NCBI GenBank assembly: GCA_963754305.1
Contig: CAVWFR010000043.1
Coordinates: forward strand, 62,001-126,000
Source: DATEDA01 sp963754305
GTDB taxonomy: Bacteria; Pseudomonadota; Gammaproteobacteria; Burkholderiales; SG8-39
DNA length: 64,000 nucleotides
Direction of reading: 5' to 3'
This document shows positions 26,297-33,992 of this stretch, piece by piece. Position numbers and translations under genes: made by a program. The notes beneath the pieces are model-generated. The model made no database searches and was not told the origin of the DNA. It saw only the letters and a list, made by a program, of their open reading frames with translations. Each line of letters begins with the position of its first letter. Position 1 is the first letter of the stretch.

Positions 26297-26704
26297 TTAG
26301 ACGTGCGTCGCGTTGTGGAACGTGCCCTGATCGGGGCCGTCATAGCGCTTTTCCGGGCTGCCGAGAACGTGGGGCGCTAGCTGCTGACCGGGGGTCCGCG
26401 CCATCGAGTCGCGGCTGAACCAGCGCGAGTACCATCGATCGCCACGCGTCGTGCGCGTATCCGGCGCGCGGTCGGCTCGCGGCGTGACGTCGCGCTGGGT
26501 GCCGGTCGTGTAGGGCGCGGTCGGAACGGGTTGGACGTTCGGGCCGGGCCGGGCGTCCGGCAGCGAGCGGACATCCCCGGCGTTCGGCTGACCCGCGGGA
26601 CGCGGCTGCGGACGCGGCTCGGGGGCCTGCGCGCTGGCGAGCTGGGGAGTGGCCAGCGCGGTACCGAGCGCTGCTGCGATTGCGAGAGTGCGGAGTTTCG
26701 TCAT
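26297..26704 (-). CDS. Secreted proline/arginine-rich protein
   Basis: The 135-aa protein has a clear signal peptide (LRTLAIAAALGTALATPQLASAQA) and then a Pro/Arg/Asp-rich, probably disordered mature part (EPRPQPRPAGQ, DRWYSRWFSRDS). ATG at 26704 has AAAGGTGA upstream and is preferred over an ATG two codons earlier. A sigma54-type promoter lies about 85 bp upstream and a good terminator follows, so it is a single-gene unit. Periplasmic; function unknown. Confidence 0.65.
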   Translation of the reverse strand: MTKLRTLAIAAALGTALATPQLASAQAPEPRPQPRPAGQPNAGDVRSLPDARPGPNVQPVPTAPYTTGTQRDVTPRADRAPDTRTTRGDRWYSRWFSRDSMARTPGQQLAPHVLGSPEKRYDGPDQGTFHNATHV

Positions 26705-26788
26705 GAGCATCACCTTTCTATCGGTGGTAAGGGAACTCCAGCGCCGTCGACGCAGATAACGCCGTCTCGGTCTGGGTAAAGTCGACGC

Positions 26789-26804
26789 CGCAACGGGCAT
26801 GCCC
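26789..26804 (-). promoter_or_regulatory. Sigma54-type promoter for 26297-26704
   Basis: Minus strand GGGCATG-CCCG-TTGCG has GG-N10-GC spacing, with a predicted start near 26778 and a leader of about 74 bases. A weak relative of the GTAANNNTTAC site (GTAAATGTTGC) occurs about 110 bp further upstream. Confidence 0.5.
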
Positions 26805-27172
26805 GCGCTGCCGCCCAGGCATGCGCGCTGCTTCCGCGGCGCAGGGTTCGTTTCAAACGTCGAGCGGCGAGCGCCGCGCGACGTTACAACCCAGCGATGC
26901 GGGCAACATTTACACCGCCGCGCAAAATCCTCCCGCCTGCTTGGTTCATTCGTCCGAGGCTTTGCCCCCGCTCCGAGAGCCTCGCCATCTCTCTGCGGCG
27001 CGGAATGCCGGTTGTACCCGCCAATGCGCCTTGCATCCCACTCGCGACGCGCTAGTGACCGGCGTCCTCAACCCCGCCAGGGCCGGCGCGCGAGCGCCTG
27101 GACGTCCGCCGCGAGCCGTTGAGCCGCTCGACAAGCGGCCGTGCGACGCTCCGACTCAGGTCTTGGCGAGTC

Positions 27173-27751
27173 TTACAGCGGCGCGTCGGAGGCGGCCGTC
27201 ACGCGTAGCCGGTCGTCCACCGCGCGGACCCCCGCGCAACGCGCCGCGATCTCCCGCAGCGCGATCCGCGTGCCTGATTCGGTAATGTGGCCGGCGAACA
27301 CGACCTCGCCGTGCTCGACGACGACCGAAACGCCATCCGCGTCGAGCCACGGCGCTTTGGCAATGCCGCACTCGATCTCTGCGCGGATCGAGGAGTCGCC
27401 GCGCAGCGACGACCAACGGTCCGCCCCGGGCCTCAGCCTGAGGTCGGTCGGCGTAGATAGGGTTCGTGCGCTATCGATATCGTGCCTCATGACGTTCTCC
27501 AGATGACAGTATCGGGATCCCGCATTTGGTGTGCCTGGCACCTTCGCCGGCGGTCGCGCAGTCTGGTGGGCGACGGGACGTCCGGTCAGTCTGGACTCAC
27601 CATATATCCGCCGCATTATCGTCGTAGTGAGAAACGCTATGACCAACACCGCCCCGACGAGAAAGAACATTGCGGCGGCCGCAGTCCAACCGGCGAGCGC
27701 GAGCGCGACCAGCGCGACGATCAGCGCCACCGCCGCGCCTTGCAGCATCAC
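27173..27751 (-). CDS. Membrane segment plus BON-domain protein, one open frame
   Basis: One uninterrupted frame of 192 codons holds two modules. Residues 1-50 form two membrane helices (VALIVALVALALAGWTAAAA, FFLVGAVLVIAFL), loosely like DUF1328. Residues 88-192 form a BON-like domain (IRAEIECGIAKAPWLDADGV, SVVVEHGEVVFAGHI, RIALREIAARCAGVRAVDDR). An internal ATG at 27490 has GGAGAAC four bases upstream, so the BON protein could be made separately (27173-27490), with the membrane peptide reading through. BON domains are linked to phospholipid or envelope association. It starts 36 bp after the SDR gene and is probably co-transcribed. Confidence 0.6.
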   Translation of the reverse strand: MMLQGAAVALIVALVALALAGWTAAAAMFFLVGAVLVIAFLTTTIMRRIYGESRLTGRPVAHQTARPPAKVPGTPNAGSRYCHLENVMRHDIDSARTLSTPTDLRLRPGADRWSSLRGDSSIRAEIECGIAKAPWLDADGVSVVVEHGEVVFAGHITESGTRIALREIAARCAGVRAVDDRLRVTAASDAPL

Positions 27752-27787
27752 GCGACTCCGCCGCGGGCCATTCGATCCGGTCCGGCC

Positions 27788-28792
27788 CTAGATCGCACCC
27801 ACGCTGCCGGTGACCGGAAGCACGATGCCGGTGATGTAACCCGAGCACACCGGCGACGCCAGGAACACGTACGCCGGCGATAGCTCCTCGGGCTGTGCAG
27901 CTCGCTTCATGTCGCTCGTTTGCCCGAACTTCGCCACGTCCTCCGCGGGCCGGTCGGCGGGGTTGAGGGGCGTCCACACCGGTCCCGGAGCAACCGCGTT
28001 CACTCGAATTCCCTTGTCCGCCAGGTTCCGCGCCAGCGATTTCGTGAACGCGTGGATCGCCCCCTTGGTAGTCGAATAGTCGAGCAGCGCGGGACTGCCC
28101 TCCAGACCTACCACGGAGCCGGTGTTGATGATCGATGCGCCGCGCTCGAGGTGCGGCAGCGCCGCACGGGCCATATAGAAGTAGCCGTAGACATTCGTGC
28201 GCAGCGTTTCGTCGAAGCGCTCGTCCGAGATGTCCGCCAGCGATCCGGCGTGCATCTGGAACGCCGCGTTGTTCACGAGCACGTCCAGGCGGCCGAGCTC
28301 GCGAACGACTCGGTCGACGGCCCGTTTGCAGAACGCGCTGTCCTTGACGTCGCCGGCGATGAGGGTGCAGCGCCTGCCCTCGGCCTCGACGTGCCGCTTC
28401 GTCTCCTTCGCATCGTCGTGCTCGCTGAGGTAGAGGATGGCGACGTCGGCGCCCTCGCGCGCGAAGAGCACCGCGACGGCGCGACCGATGCCCGAATCGC
28501 CGCCGGTGACGATTGCGGCCATGCCGGCGAGCTTGCCGCTGCCTTTGTAATCGGGCGCCAGGAATTGCGGCGCGAGTTTCAGGTCGGCTTCGTTGCCCGG
28601 CTTCTTGAGATGCTGCGCCGGCAAGCTGACGGGCTGCTCGCGCGCGCCCGCCTGCACCGCCTTCTTCTTCTCGGACTTGCTCTTGCGCTTGGGCTGCGAA
28701 CGATCCCGCTCGTCCTGCTCCCGTTGGATGCGTCTGTGCTTCGTCGCGGTCGCGGTGCCCGCATCGGTGTTCCGCGAATTGCCCTGGCTCAT
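27788..28792 (-). CDS. SDR-family oxidoreductase with charged N-terminal extension
   Basis: The 334-aa protein has a Lys/Arg-rich disordered N-terminus of about 75 residues (for example KRKSKSEKKKAVQAGARE) followed by a short-chain dehydrogenase: cofactor loop GGDSGIGRAVA, DVLVNNAAFQ, INTGSVVG with the catalytic Ser, and YSTTKGA with the Tyr/Lys pair, ending YITGIVLPVTG. It matches the YhdG/YdaD-like glucose-dehydrogenase-type SDRs linked to stress in other bacteria. ATG at 28792 has GGGAG upstream. Substrate unknown; NADP preference cannot be told reliably. Confidence 0.88.
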   Translation of the reverse strand: MSQGNSRNTDAGTATATKHRRIQREQDERDRSQPKRKSKSEKKKAVQAGAREQPVSLPAQHLKKPGNEADLKLAPQFLAPDYKGSGKLAGMAAIVTGGDSGIGRAVAVLFAREGADVAILYLSEHDDAKETKRHVEAEGRRCTLIAGDVKDSAFCKRAVDRVVRELGRLDVLVNNAAFQMHAGSLADISDERFDETLRTNVYGYFYMARAALPHLERGASIINTGSVVGLEGSPALLDYSTTKGAIHAFTKSLARNLADKGIRVNAVAPGPVWTPLNPADRPAEDVAKFGQTSDMKRAAQPEELSPAYVFLASPVCSGYITGIVLPVTGSVGAI

Positions 28793-28847
28793 CTCGGCTC
28801 CCGTCGTTCGTTCGCACCCCGTCACGGTCGACCTGGCACGTTAGGAG

Positions 28848-29123
28848 TCAGATCCAGCAATTCAGGGGCCGTATGTCCATGGCCCGTATGTCGATGGCCC
28901 GTATGTCCATGGGCCCTACCGAGTTGAGCGGGTATCCGGCGATGATGGGTGGCGGCGGCGTGGGTGGCACGTCCGGCGGGCTGGGCGGCGGATCCTCGAC
29001 CGGCGTCCCGGGATAAGGCGTCCCGGGCGGCAACGGCGGGGCAGGATCCGGCGCGGGATGAGGCTCCGGCGTGTGGGGGGGCACCGGAGGATCGGGGGAC
29101 TGGGTCAGGTTCACGCCATCCAT
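28848..29123 (-). CDS. Proline-rich small protein with MDIRA repeats at the C-terminus
   Basis: Starting at MDGVNLTQSPDPP, two thirds of the 91 residues are Pro-rich (HPAPDPAPPLPPGTPYPGTP), typical of small Pro-rich proteins that occur in betaproteobacterial genomes. The end carries three imperfect pentapeptide repeats (MDIRA, IDIRA, MDIRP) encoded by a 15-bp tandem repeat. Family relatives usually end after the Pro-rich part, so the repeat may be a recent extension. Probably disordered; function unknown. Confidence 0.55.
   Translation of the reverse strand: MDGVNLTQSPDPPVPPHTPEPHPAPDPAPPLPPGTPYPGTPVEDPPPSPPDVPPTPPPPIIAGYPLNSVGPMDIRAIDIRAMDIRPLNCWI
28871..28915. repeat. 15-bp tandem repeat, three copies
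   Basis: The unit GTATGTCCATGGCCC occurs three times head to tail; copies two and three each differ by one base. Because the unit is a multiple of three, it adds a 5-residue repeat in frame at the end of the Pro-rich protein on the minus strand. Confidence 0.8.
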
Positions 29124-29169
29124 CTTTCGCTCCTGGCTGCGAGCTTGGCTGGCCGCGCAATCCTCGATC

Positions 29170-29406
29170 TCATCGGGCGTGAGACGCGCTATCGCCCAGG
29201 CGGCCAATCATTGTCGAGGCGGCGATTTCGCGCAGCGCTTCTCGCAGCACCGGGTCATCGGTCACCTGCATGACACGCTCGAAGCAGCGCTGGAGTTCCG
29301 ACCGGGGCGCGGTGCTTGCAGCCCGCTCGCGACGCGCGGCGACGGCGAGGTAATAGGGCCGGTGCCTGCGAACGGCGCCGAGACGGGTAAATCGCGAACT
29401 GGGCAT
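29170..29406 (-). CDS. Small basic protein (family B, copy 2)
   Basis: The 78-aa protein has a basic N-terminus and the core CFERVMQVTDDPVLREALRE, similar to the protein at 11995-12285. Start ATG at 29406 has GGAGGTC six bases upstream. A sigma54-type promoter lies 39-54 bp upstream. It is divergent from the iron-permease gene. Function unknown. Confidence 0.55.
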   Translation of the reverse strand: MPSSRFTRLGAVRRHRPYYLAVAARRERAASTAPRSELQRCFERVMQVTDDPVLREALREIAASTMIGRLGDSASHAR

Positions 29407-29444
29407 TGATCGACCTCCGGTTCGATGTGTGAGAACCTGGTGTC

Positions 29445-29460
29445 TGCAACGGGGATGCCT
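29445..29460 (-). promoter_or_regulatory. Sigma54-type promoter for 29170-29406
   Basis: Minus strand AGGCATC-CCCG-TTGCA, GG-N10-GC spacing, perfect TTGCA. Predicted start near 29434, leaving a 28-base leader. The box is almost the same as that of the family-B gene at 12 kb. Confidence 0.6.
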
Positions 29461-29484
29461 GGGACGAGTCATCGGCGACCCACA

Positions 29485-29500
29485 TGGCATGAGGATTGCA
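29485..29500 (+). promoter_or_regulatory. Sigma54-type promoter for the iron-permease gene
   Basis: TGGCATG-AGGA-TTGCA is one base from the full consensus. The predicted start is near 29511. It is divergent from the promoter at 29445-29460, with only 24 bp between the two. Confidence 0.65.
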
Positions 29501-29596
29501 ACGGGTCGGGCATGAGCCTCGACCCGCTTCGCTTCCTCCTTTGCGCGATTCGCCAAGGCGTTTGCCTGCAGGGCGGGCCACCCCGCCGCCTTCGTC

Positions 29597-29938
29597 ATGG
29601 CAGTGCTGGTCGTACTCGTCTGGGCGATCACCGGCCCGCTGTTCGGTTTCAGCGACACCTGGCAGCTCGTCATCAACACCGGCACCACCATCGTCACGTT
29701 CTTGATGGTGTTCCTGATCCAGAATACCCAATACCGCGACGGCGACGCGGTGCAGATGAAGCTGGACGAGCTGATCCGTGCGGTTGCAGGCGCCCACAAC
29801 GCCTTGATCGACCTCGAGGAGCTCGATGACGAGCAACGCGCCCGCCTTCATGCGACCTTCGCCGGGCTCGCGCGTGCGGCGCGGGGGTCGGAGCGGAACG
29901 GGAGCACCGCTACCGGTGCGGAAGACGTACTGCGCTGA
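29597..29938 (+). CDS. Low-affinity iron permease-like protein, start disturbed
   Basis: The frame reads WAITGPLFGFSDTWQLVINT, GTTIVTFLMVFLIQNTQYRD, KLDELIRAVAGAHNALIDLE, the signature of the low-affinity iron permease family (PF04120-like), a small inner-membrane protein. Family sequence continues upstream of the ATG at 29597 (ARFAKAFACRAGHPAAFV) in the same frame, but no start codon exists there before a TGA at 29513. An ATG at 29512 lies in another frame. Either one base was inserted or translation now begins at 29597, cutting the first membrane-proximal helix. The rest of the gene is intact. Confidence 0.72.
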   Translation: MAVLVVLVWAITGPLFGFSDTWQLVINTGTTIVTFLMVFLIQNTQYRDGDAVQMKLDELIRAVAGAHNALIDLEELDDEQRARLHATFAGLARAARGSERNGSTATGAEDVLR

Positions 29939-29969
29939 CGCGGCTCGCCGCATCGCGTCGACGTCGTTC

Positions 29970-29985
29970 GGGCACGTCGCCTGCA
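29970..29985 (+). promoter_or_regulatory. Sigma54-type promoter for the DUF4142 lipoprotein
   Basis: GGGCACG-TCGC-CTGCA, GG-N10-GC spacing. Predicted start near 29996, 28 bases before the ATG at 30024, which is preceded by AAGGAGGAAT. Confidence 0.55.
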
Positions 29986-30023
29986 TCGCTCGGTCTTTGG
30001 ATTTACACTCAAGGAGGAATCCC

Positions 30024-30704
30024 ATGCCGCGTTCGGAATCCCCGCGTGCGAAGCTCCTGCTGGTCGTTTCGATGATCCTCGTGGGATCGCTCGCCGCCTG
30101 CGAGCGCCGCGCCAACCCGCCGCAACCCAAGACCTCCGCCGCCGCGCCTGCTCCGGCCGCCACGCCAGCCGCCCCGCCCCCCGCATCTACAGCCGCGGCC
30201 GCGGCGGCGACATCGGTCAGCGACGCGGACAAGACTTTCGTCGACCAGGCCGTTGCTTCCGGGATGACCGAGGTCGCGATTACCGCGCACACGATGGACA
30301 AGGCGGCGAGCCCGCGGGTCAAGGAGATCGCGACCCTCCTCAATACCGACCATACGGCTACGAATCAGGAGCTGACGCGCCTCGCCGCCAAAAAAGGGGT
30401 CGCAGTTCCAACGACTCCGAAGCAGGACAAGCAGGCCGAGATCAAGCAGATTCGCGGGCTGACGGGCGCCGACCTCGACAACGCCGTCGTCCCGAAGCTC
30501 GCCGAGGCGCATCGCCAGAGCATCGAGCTTTACGAGCGCCAAGCGAAAGAGGGCGGCGACGCCGACCTGAAGCTCTTCGCGCAGAAGACGCTGCCCGTAC
30601 TGCGCAGTCATTTGAAACAACTGGAGAGCGTCCAGGCAGGCCGCCCGGCGGGGCAGACGGGGCAGACGGCGGCTGCAACGGGCGCGCGCGATGTCAAGCA
30701 GTAG
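30024..30704 (+). CDS. DUF4142 lipoprotein
   Basis: A lipoprotein signal with lipobox VGSLAAC near residue 22 is followed by a Pro/Ala-rich linker and a DUF4142 domain (about 65-205): DKTFVDQAVASGMTEVAI, SPRVKEIATLLNTDHTATNQ, FAQKTLPVLRSHLKQLESVQ. This ferritin-like helical fold is common in periplasmic proteins of stress-tolerant bacteria; its function is not established. AAGGAGGAAT precedes the ATG at 30024. It has its own sigma54-like promoter. Confidence 0.9.
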   Translation: MPRSESPRAKLLLVVSMILVGSLAACERRANPPQPKTSAAAPAPAATPAAPPPASTAAAAAATSVSDADKTFVDQAVASGMTEVAITAHTMDKAASPRVKEIATLLNTDHTATNQELTRLAAKKGVAVPTTPKQDKQAEIKQIRGLTGADLDNAVVPKLAEAHRQSIELYERQAKEGGDADLKLFAQKTLPVLRSHLKQLESVQAGRPAGQTGQTAAATGARDVKQ

Positions 30705-30771
30705 TTGTATGCGGGCAGACCCTTCACCACGCCGAGCTGCTGCGCGGGCGATCGTGCGGTCGCCAAGCTAG

Positions 30772-30993
30772 ATGGCTACGAAGCTTCGCGGCGTATTGAA
30801 GCGCGAGATTCAAATCGGCCACGAGGCGTACGTCGTGAGCATCGAGCCGGATGGCCTCCGCTTGGTGCCAAAGGGGCGGCGCAAGGGATACGAGCTCAAG
30901 TGGTCGTCGTTCGTGAACGGGGAGGCGGCGCTGGCCGCCGCGCTGAGCGCGTCGCTCACCGCCGGAGTCGAGCGCAGCAGACCAAAGCGTTGA
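30772..30993 (+). CDS. Small conserved hypothetical protein, 73 aa
   Basis: The protein reads LKREIQIGHEAYVVSIEPDG, LRLVPKGRRKGYELKWSSFV, NGEAALAAALSASL: a short beta-sheet part and a C-terminal helix, basic overall, no membrane segment. I recognise it as the type of small protein found in betaproteobacterial genomes without assigned function. It lies 67 bp after the DUF4142 gene and 42 bp before YihY. Confidence 0.65.
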   Translation: MATKLRGVLKREIQIGHEAYVVSIEPDGLRLVPKGRRKGYELKWSSFVNGEAALAAALSASLTAGVERSRPKR

Positions 30994-31035
30994 CGTCGCC
31001 GCCTCGCGCAGTCCTGCGCATCCCATGGAGCAGCC

Positions 31036-31938
31036 GTGCCTATAACCACGATCCCGGCCGCGCCGCGTGCGTGGGGGCGTACCGTCGCGCGCCGCCTATG
31101 GCGACCCCTCAGCGTCCTTGGCGATGCCTGGTCCGAGGATCGCTGCAGCCGCAAGGCCGCGGCGGTTGCCTACTACACGGCGTTCTCGCTGGCGCCGATG
31201 CTCGTGATCGTGCTCGCTATCGCGGGCCTGGTCGTCGAAACCACGACGCTCAGCGGGGCGATACTCGCGCAGGCGCGCATGCTGATCGGGGAACCCGGGG
31301 CGGCGCTGCTGGGCGATCTGCTCGCAGCCAGCGCGCGCGAGGAGGACCGCGGATGGGCGGCGCTCGCCGCCTTCGGGGTGCTGCTCGTCGGCGCGACAAC
31401 CGTGTTCTCCGAGCTCAAGGACAGCCTCGACGAGATCTTTCGGTTCCAAAGCCGAGCAGCCGAAGGCGTGTGGGGGCTGCTCCGCTCGCGTCTGCTCTCC
31501 TTCGGTCTCGTCCTCGTGCTCGCCTTCCTCCTGCTGGTCTCCCTGGCGGTGAATGCGGTGCTCGCCGTCGTCTCGAACTGGTGGCTGGGCATCGACGCCG
31601 AAGCCGGCTGGCTGCTCAAGGGGTTGTCGTGGTTGGCGACGCTCGTCGTCGTGATCGGGCTCTTCGCGGCCATCTACAAGCTGCTCCCGGAAGTGCGACT
31701 CGCCTGGCGGGACGTTCTGCTCGCCGCGATGGTCACTGCGTTGTTGTTTCTGGCGGGGCGGGTGGCCGTCGGCCTCTACCTCGGGAATGCCGCCCCCACA
31801 TCGGCCTTTGGCGCCGCCGGCTCGCTCGCCGTGCTCCTGCTCTGGGTTTACTACTCGGCGAGCATCTTCTTCGTAGGGGCGGAAATCACGCGACTTTTCA
31901 TCGCCCGGCGGACGCACCCCGACCGCGCCGGCGTGTAG
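31036..31938 (+). CDS. YihY/UPF0761-family membrane protein (copy 1)
   Basis: The 300-aa protein has six membrane segments and family motifs CSRKAAAVAYYTAFSLAPML, FGVLLVGATTVFSELKDSLD, GLFAAIYKLLPEVRLAWRDV, FGAAGSLAVLLLWVYYSASI. The family was once called ribonuclease BN but is an inner-membrane protein of unknown activity. GTG at 31036 follows GGAGCAG. A second copy is at 52968-53864. Confidence 0.9.
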   Translation: MPITTIPAAPRAWGRTVARRLWRPLSVLGDAWSEDRCSRKAAAVAYYTAFSLAPMLVIVLAIAGLVVETTTLSGAILAQARMLIGEPGAALLGDLLAASAREEDRGWAALAAFGVLLVGATTVFSELKDSLDEIFRFQSRAAEGVWGLLRSRLLSFGLVLVLAFLLLVSLAVNAVLAVVSNWWLGIDAEAGWLLKGLSWLATLVVVIGLFAAIYKLLPEVRLAWRDVLLAAMVTALLFLAGRVAVGLYLGNAAPTSAFGAAGSLAVLLLWVYYSASIFFVGAEITRLFIARRTHPDRAGV

Positions 31939-32226
31939 CTCTTACCAGGCCGCGCAGAAATTCCCGGTCTGCGAGTAGGGTGGAAAGTGGTGCCCTGATG
32001 CGCCGGTCGAAAGCCCCCGGCGCCGCTCAGCCGGCACGATGCCAGCGGGAGCTGCTCAAGCAGCAAATCCCATAAGCGCGGCCGCGACGCGTCCAGGCCC
32101 GCCCGGGCCGCCGCGGCCTGCAAAGGGAAACTCATTGACCGCGACGCACCGCCGCCCGGAACGCTGCCCCCCTCCGTCGCGCGCTCCGCGTGGATCGTTT
32201 CCTGAATTACCGAAAGGATTGCACGC

Positions 32227-32781
32227 ATGGCAACCACTGCACCGACTCCCCCTGTCGACCCGGTCCGCCGTCGCATGGTGACCGGCCTCTTCCGGGATCG
32301 CGACAGCGCCGAACTCGCCTATCGCTCCGTCTCGGACCGCGGCTATCGCGGCGACGCGGTCAACGTCGTGATGTCCGACGATACCCGCAAGCGCTATTTT
32401 GCCGACGGCACCGCCGTCGAAACCGAGCTCGGCTCGAAGGCGGCGGAAGGCGCCGGGGCCGGCGCCGCAATCGGCGGCACGCTTGGCGCCATCGCCGCCG
32501 CGATCGCCGCGGTGGGCACGTCGATCGCCATCCCCGGCCTCGGCCTCGTCATCGCCGGACCGATCGCTGCCGCGATCGCCGGCGCGGGCGCGGGCGGCGC
32601 GGCGGGCACCGTGGTTGGCGCGCTCATCGGCTGGGGCATTCCCGAGGAGCGGGTGAAGCACTATGAAAGCGGTATCAAGGAAGGCGGGATCCTGATGAGC
32701 GTCGAACCTCGCACCGACGCCGAGGCCGAGGTCGTCGAGCGCGAATGGCGCGACGCACGCGGCGAGCACGTTTATCGGTAA
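32227..32781 (+). CDS. Glycine-rich stress-type protein (YflT-like N-terminus)
   Basis: The 184-aa protein begins with a ferredoxin-like alpha-beta unit (VTGLFRDRDSAELAYRSVSD, RGYRGDAVNVVMSDDTRK), resembling heat-induced stress protein YflT domains. It continues with a long Gly/Ala-rich hydrophobic section (about 75-135) that could insert in a membrane, and ends with EERVKHYESGIKEGGILMSV, an SpoIID-independent, DUF1269-like second sheet. ATG follows AAAGGATTGCACGC. Role unknown; relatives are annotated as general stress proteins. Confidence 0.7.
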   Translation: MATTAPTPPVDPVRRRMVTGLFRDRDSAELAYRSVSDRGYRGDAVNVVMSDDTRKRYFADGTAVETELGSKAAEGAGAGAAIGGTLGAIAAAIAAVGTSIAIPGLGLVIAGPIAAAIAGAGAGGAAGTVVGALIGWGIPEERVKHYESGIKEGGILMSVEPRTDAEAEVVEREWRDARGEHVYR

Positions 32782-32930
32782 TCGGCCCCGGCTAGCCCCT
32801 CGACCCAGCCCCGGCCAAGTGAGTGGCCGAGGGCGGGCGACGCTCCCCGCGCGCGCCCCCGCAGCAAGTAGCTCGCGACCTCTGGAATACACTATGCTCC
32901 GCGTGTCTCCATCCAGCGACAAGCGTTGCC

Positions 32931-33992
32931 ATGACGATCCCGACCGAGCCGATCGGCAGCATCCCGCGGCCCGCGCATCTGATTGCCGCTGTTGCGCGGG
33001 CGGGGGCCGAGGCGCGAGAGCTCGACGCGCTTTACGACGAAGCGGTTCGTGACACGATAGAGCGGTTCGAGGCCACCGGGTCGCCGGTGGTCACCGACGG
33101 GGAGCAGCGTAAGCACCACAACTTCTGGACATATAGCGTCCAGGGCCTGCCGAACACCGCGCCCGACGGCTTTAAGATCCCATTCGCGGCCGGACACACG
33201 CGCCGCATGCCCCGGCTCACCGCCGGACCCTTTCGCTACCGTCGGTACGCCGACTCGTTCCTCGATGCGGCGCAACGGCACGCGCACGCGCCGCTCAAGC
33301 AGGCGGTCATCTCGCCCTCCGCGTTGAGCCTGATGTATCCGGCCGAAGGCATCGAGGGCTATTCCCGCGAGGCGTTTCTCGAGGATCTGCTCCGCGAGCA
33401 CGAGACCGAGGTCCGTCGCTGTTTGGAGAAGGGCGCCCATGGCGTCCAGATCGACTTCACCGAAGGGCGGCTCGCGGTGAAGATCGATCCGTCCGGGCAA
33501 CTCCTCCACAGCTTCATCGACCTGAACAACCTCGCGCTTTCCCGCTTTTCTCCGGAAGAGCGGAAGCGCATCGGGATCCACACCTGCCCCGGCGGCGATT
33601 GCGACTCCACGCACAGCGCGGACGTCGATTACGCCGAGCTGCTGCCGAGCCTGTTCCAGCTCAAGGCAGACAATTTCTACATCGCGTTGGCGGGCGAGAC
33701 AGACCGGGTGCGCGTGCTGGAGAACGTCCGGCAGCACATGCAGCCGCACCAGCGGATCTTCGTCGGCGTGGTCGCACCGATCGATCCGCGGATCGAGACG
33801 GCCGAGGCGGTGCGCGACCGGATCCTCGAGGCGGCGAAGTACATCCCGGTCGAGCAGCTCGGGACGACCGACGACTGCGGTTTCGCGCCGTTCAGCGACG
33901 ATACGTCGACGAGCCGGGAGACTGCGTTCGCGAAGATCAGGGCGCGGGTGCTCGGCACCGCGCTCGCCTCGCGAAAACTCGGAGTGGGCTAG
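32931..33992 (+). CDS. MetE-like cobalamin-independent methionine synthase-type protein
   Basis: The 353-aa protein corresponds to the catalytic barrel of MetE (PF01717-like): GSIPRPAHLIAAV, VTDGEQRKHHNFWTYSV, GAHGVQIDFTEGRLAVKIDP, GIHTCPGGDCDSTH with zinc ligands, and a final Cys in LGTTDDCGFAPFSDD. It lacks the N-terminal half of classical MetE, as do short forms that act on other methyl or thiol substrates such as epoxyalkane:CoM transferase relatives. Thiol methyl transfer is the likely chemistry; the substrate is open. ATG at 32931 (MTIPTEPIG). Its stop overlaps the GTG of the kinase gene. Confidence 0.82.
   Translation: MTIPTEPIGSIPRPAHLIAAVARAGAEARELDALYDEAVRDTIERFEATGSPVVTDGEQRKHHNFWTYSVQGLPNTAPDGFKIPFAAGHTRRMPRLTAGPFRYRRYADSFLDAAQRHAHAPLKQAVISPSALSLMYPAEGIEGYSREAFLEDLLREHETEVRRCLEKGAHGVQIDFTEGRLAVKIDPSGQLLHSFIDLNNLALSRFSPEERKRIGIHTCPGGDCDSTHSADVDYAELLPSLFQLKADNFYIALAGETDRVRVLENVRQHMQPHQRIFVGVVAPIDPRIETAEAVRDRILEAAKYIPVEQLGTTDDCGFAPFSDDTSTSRETAFAKIRARVLGTALASRKLGVG

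Noticed and set aside
32032..32047. CGGCACG-ATGC-CAGCG before the glycine-rich stress protein, with GTAGCTCTTAC at 31935
   Set aside because: The -24 box is good, but the -12 box has two mismatches, and the palindrome-like site overlaps the YihY stop. Too weak.
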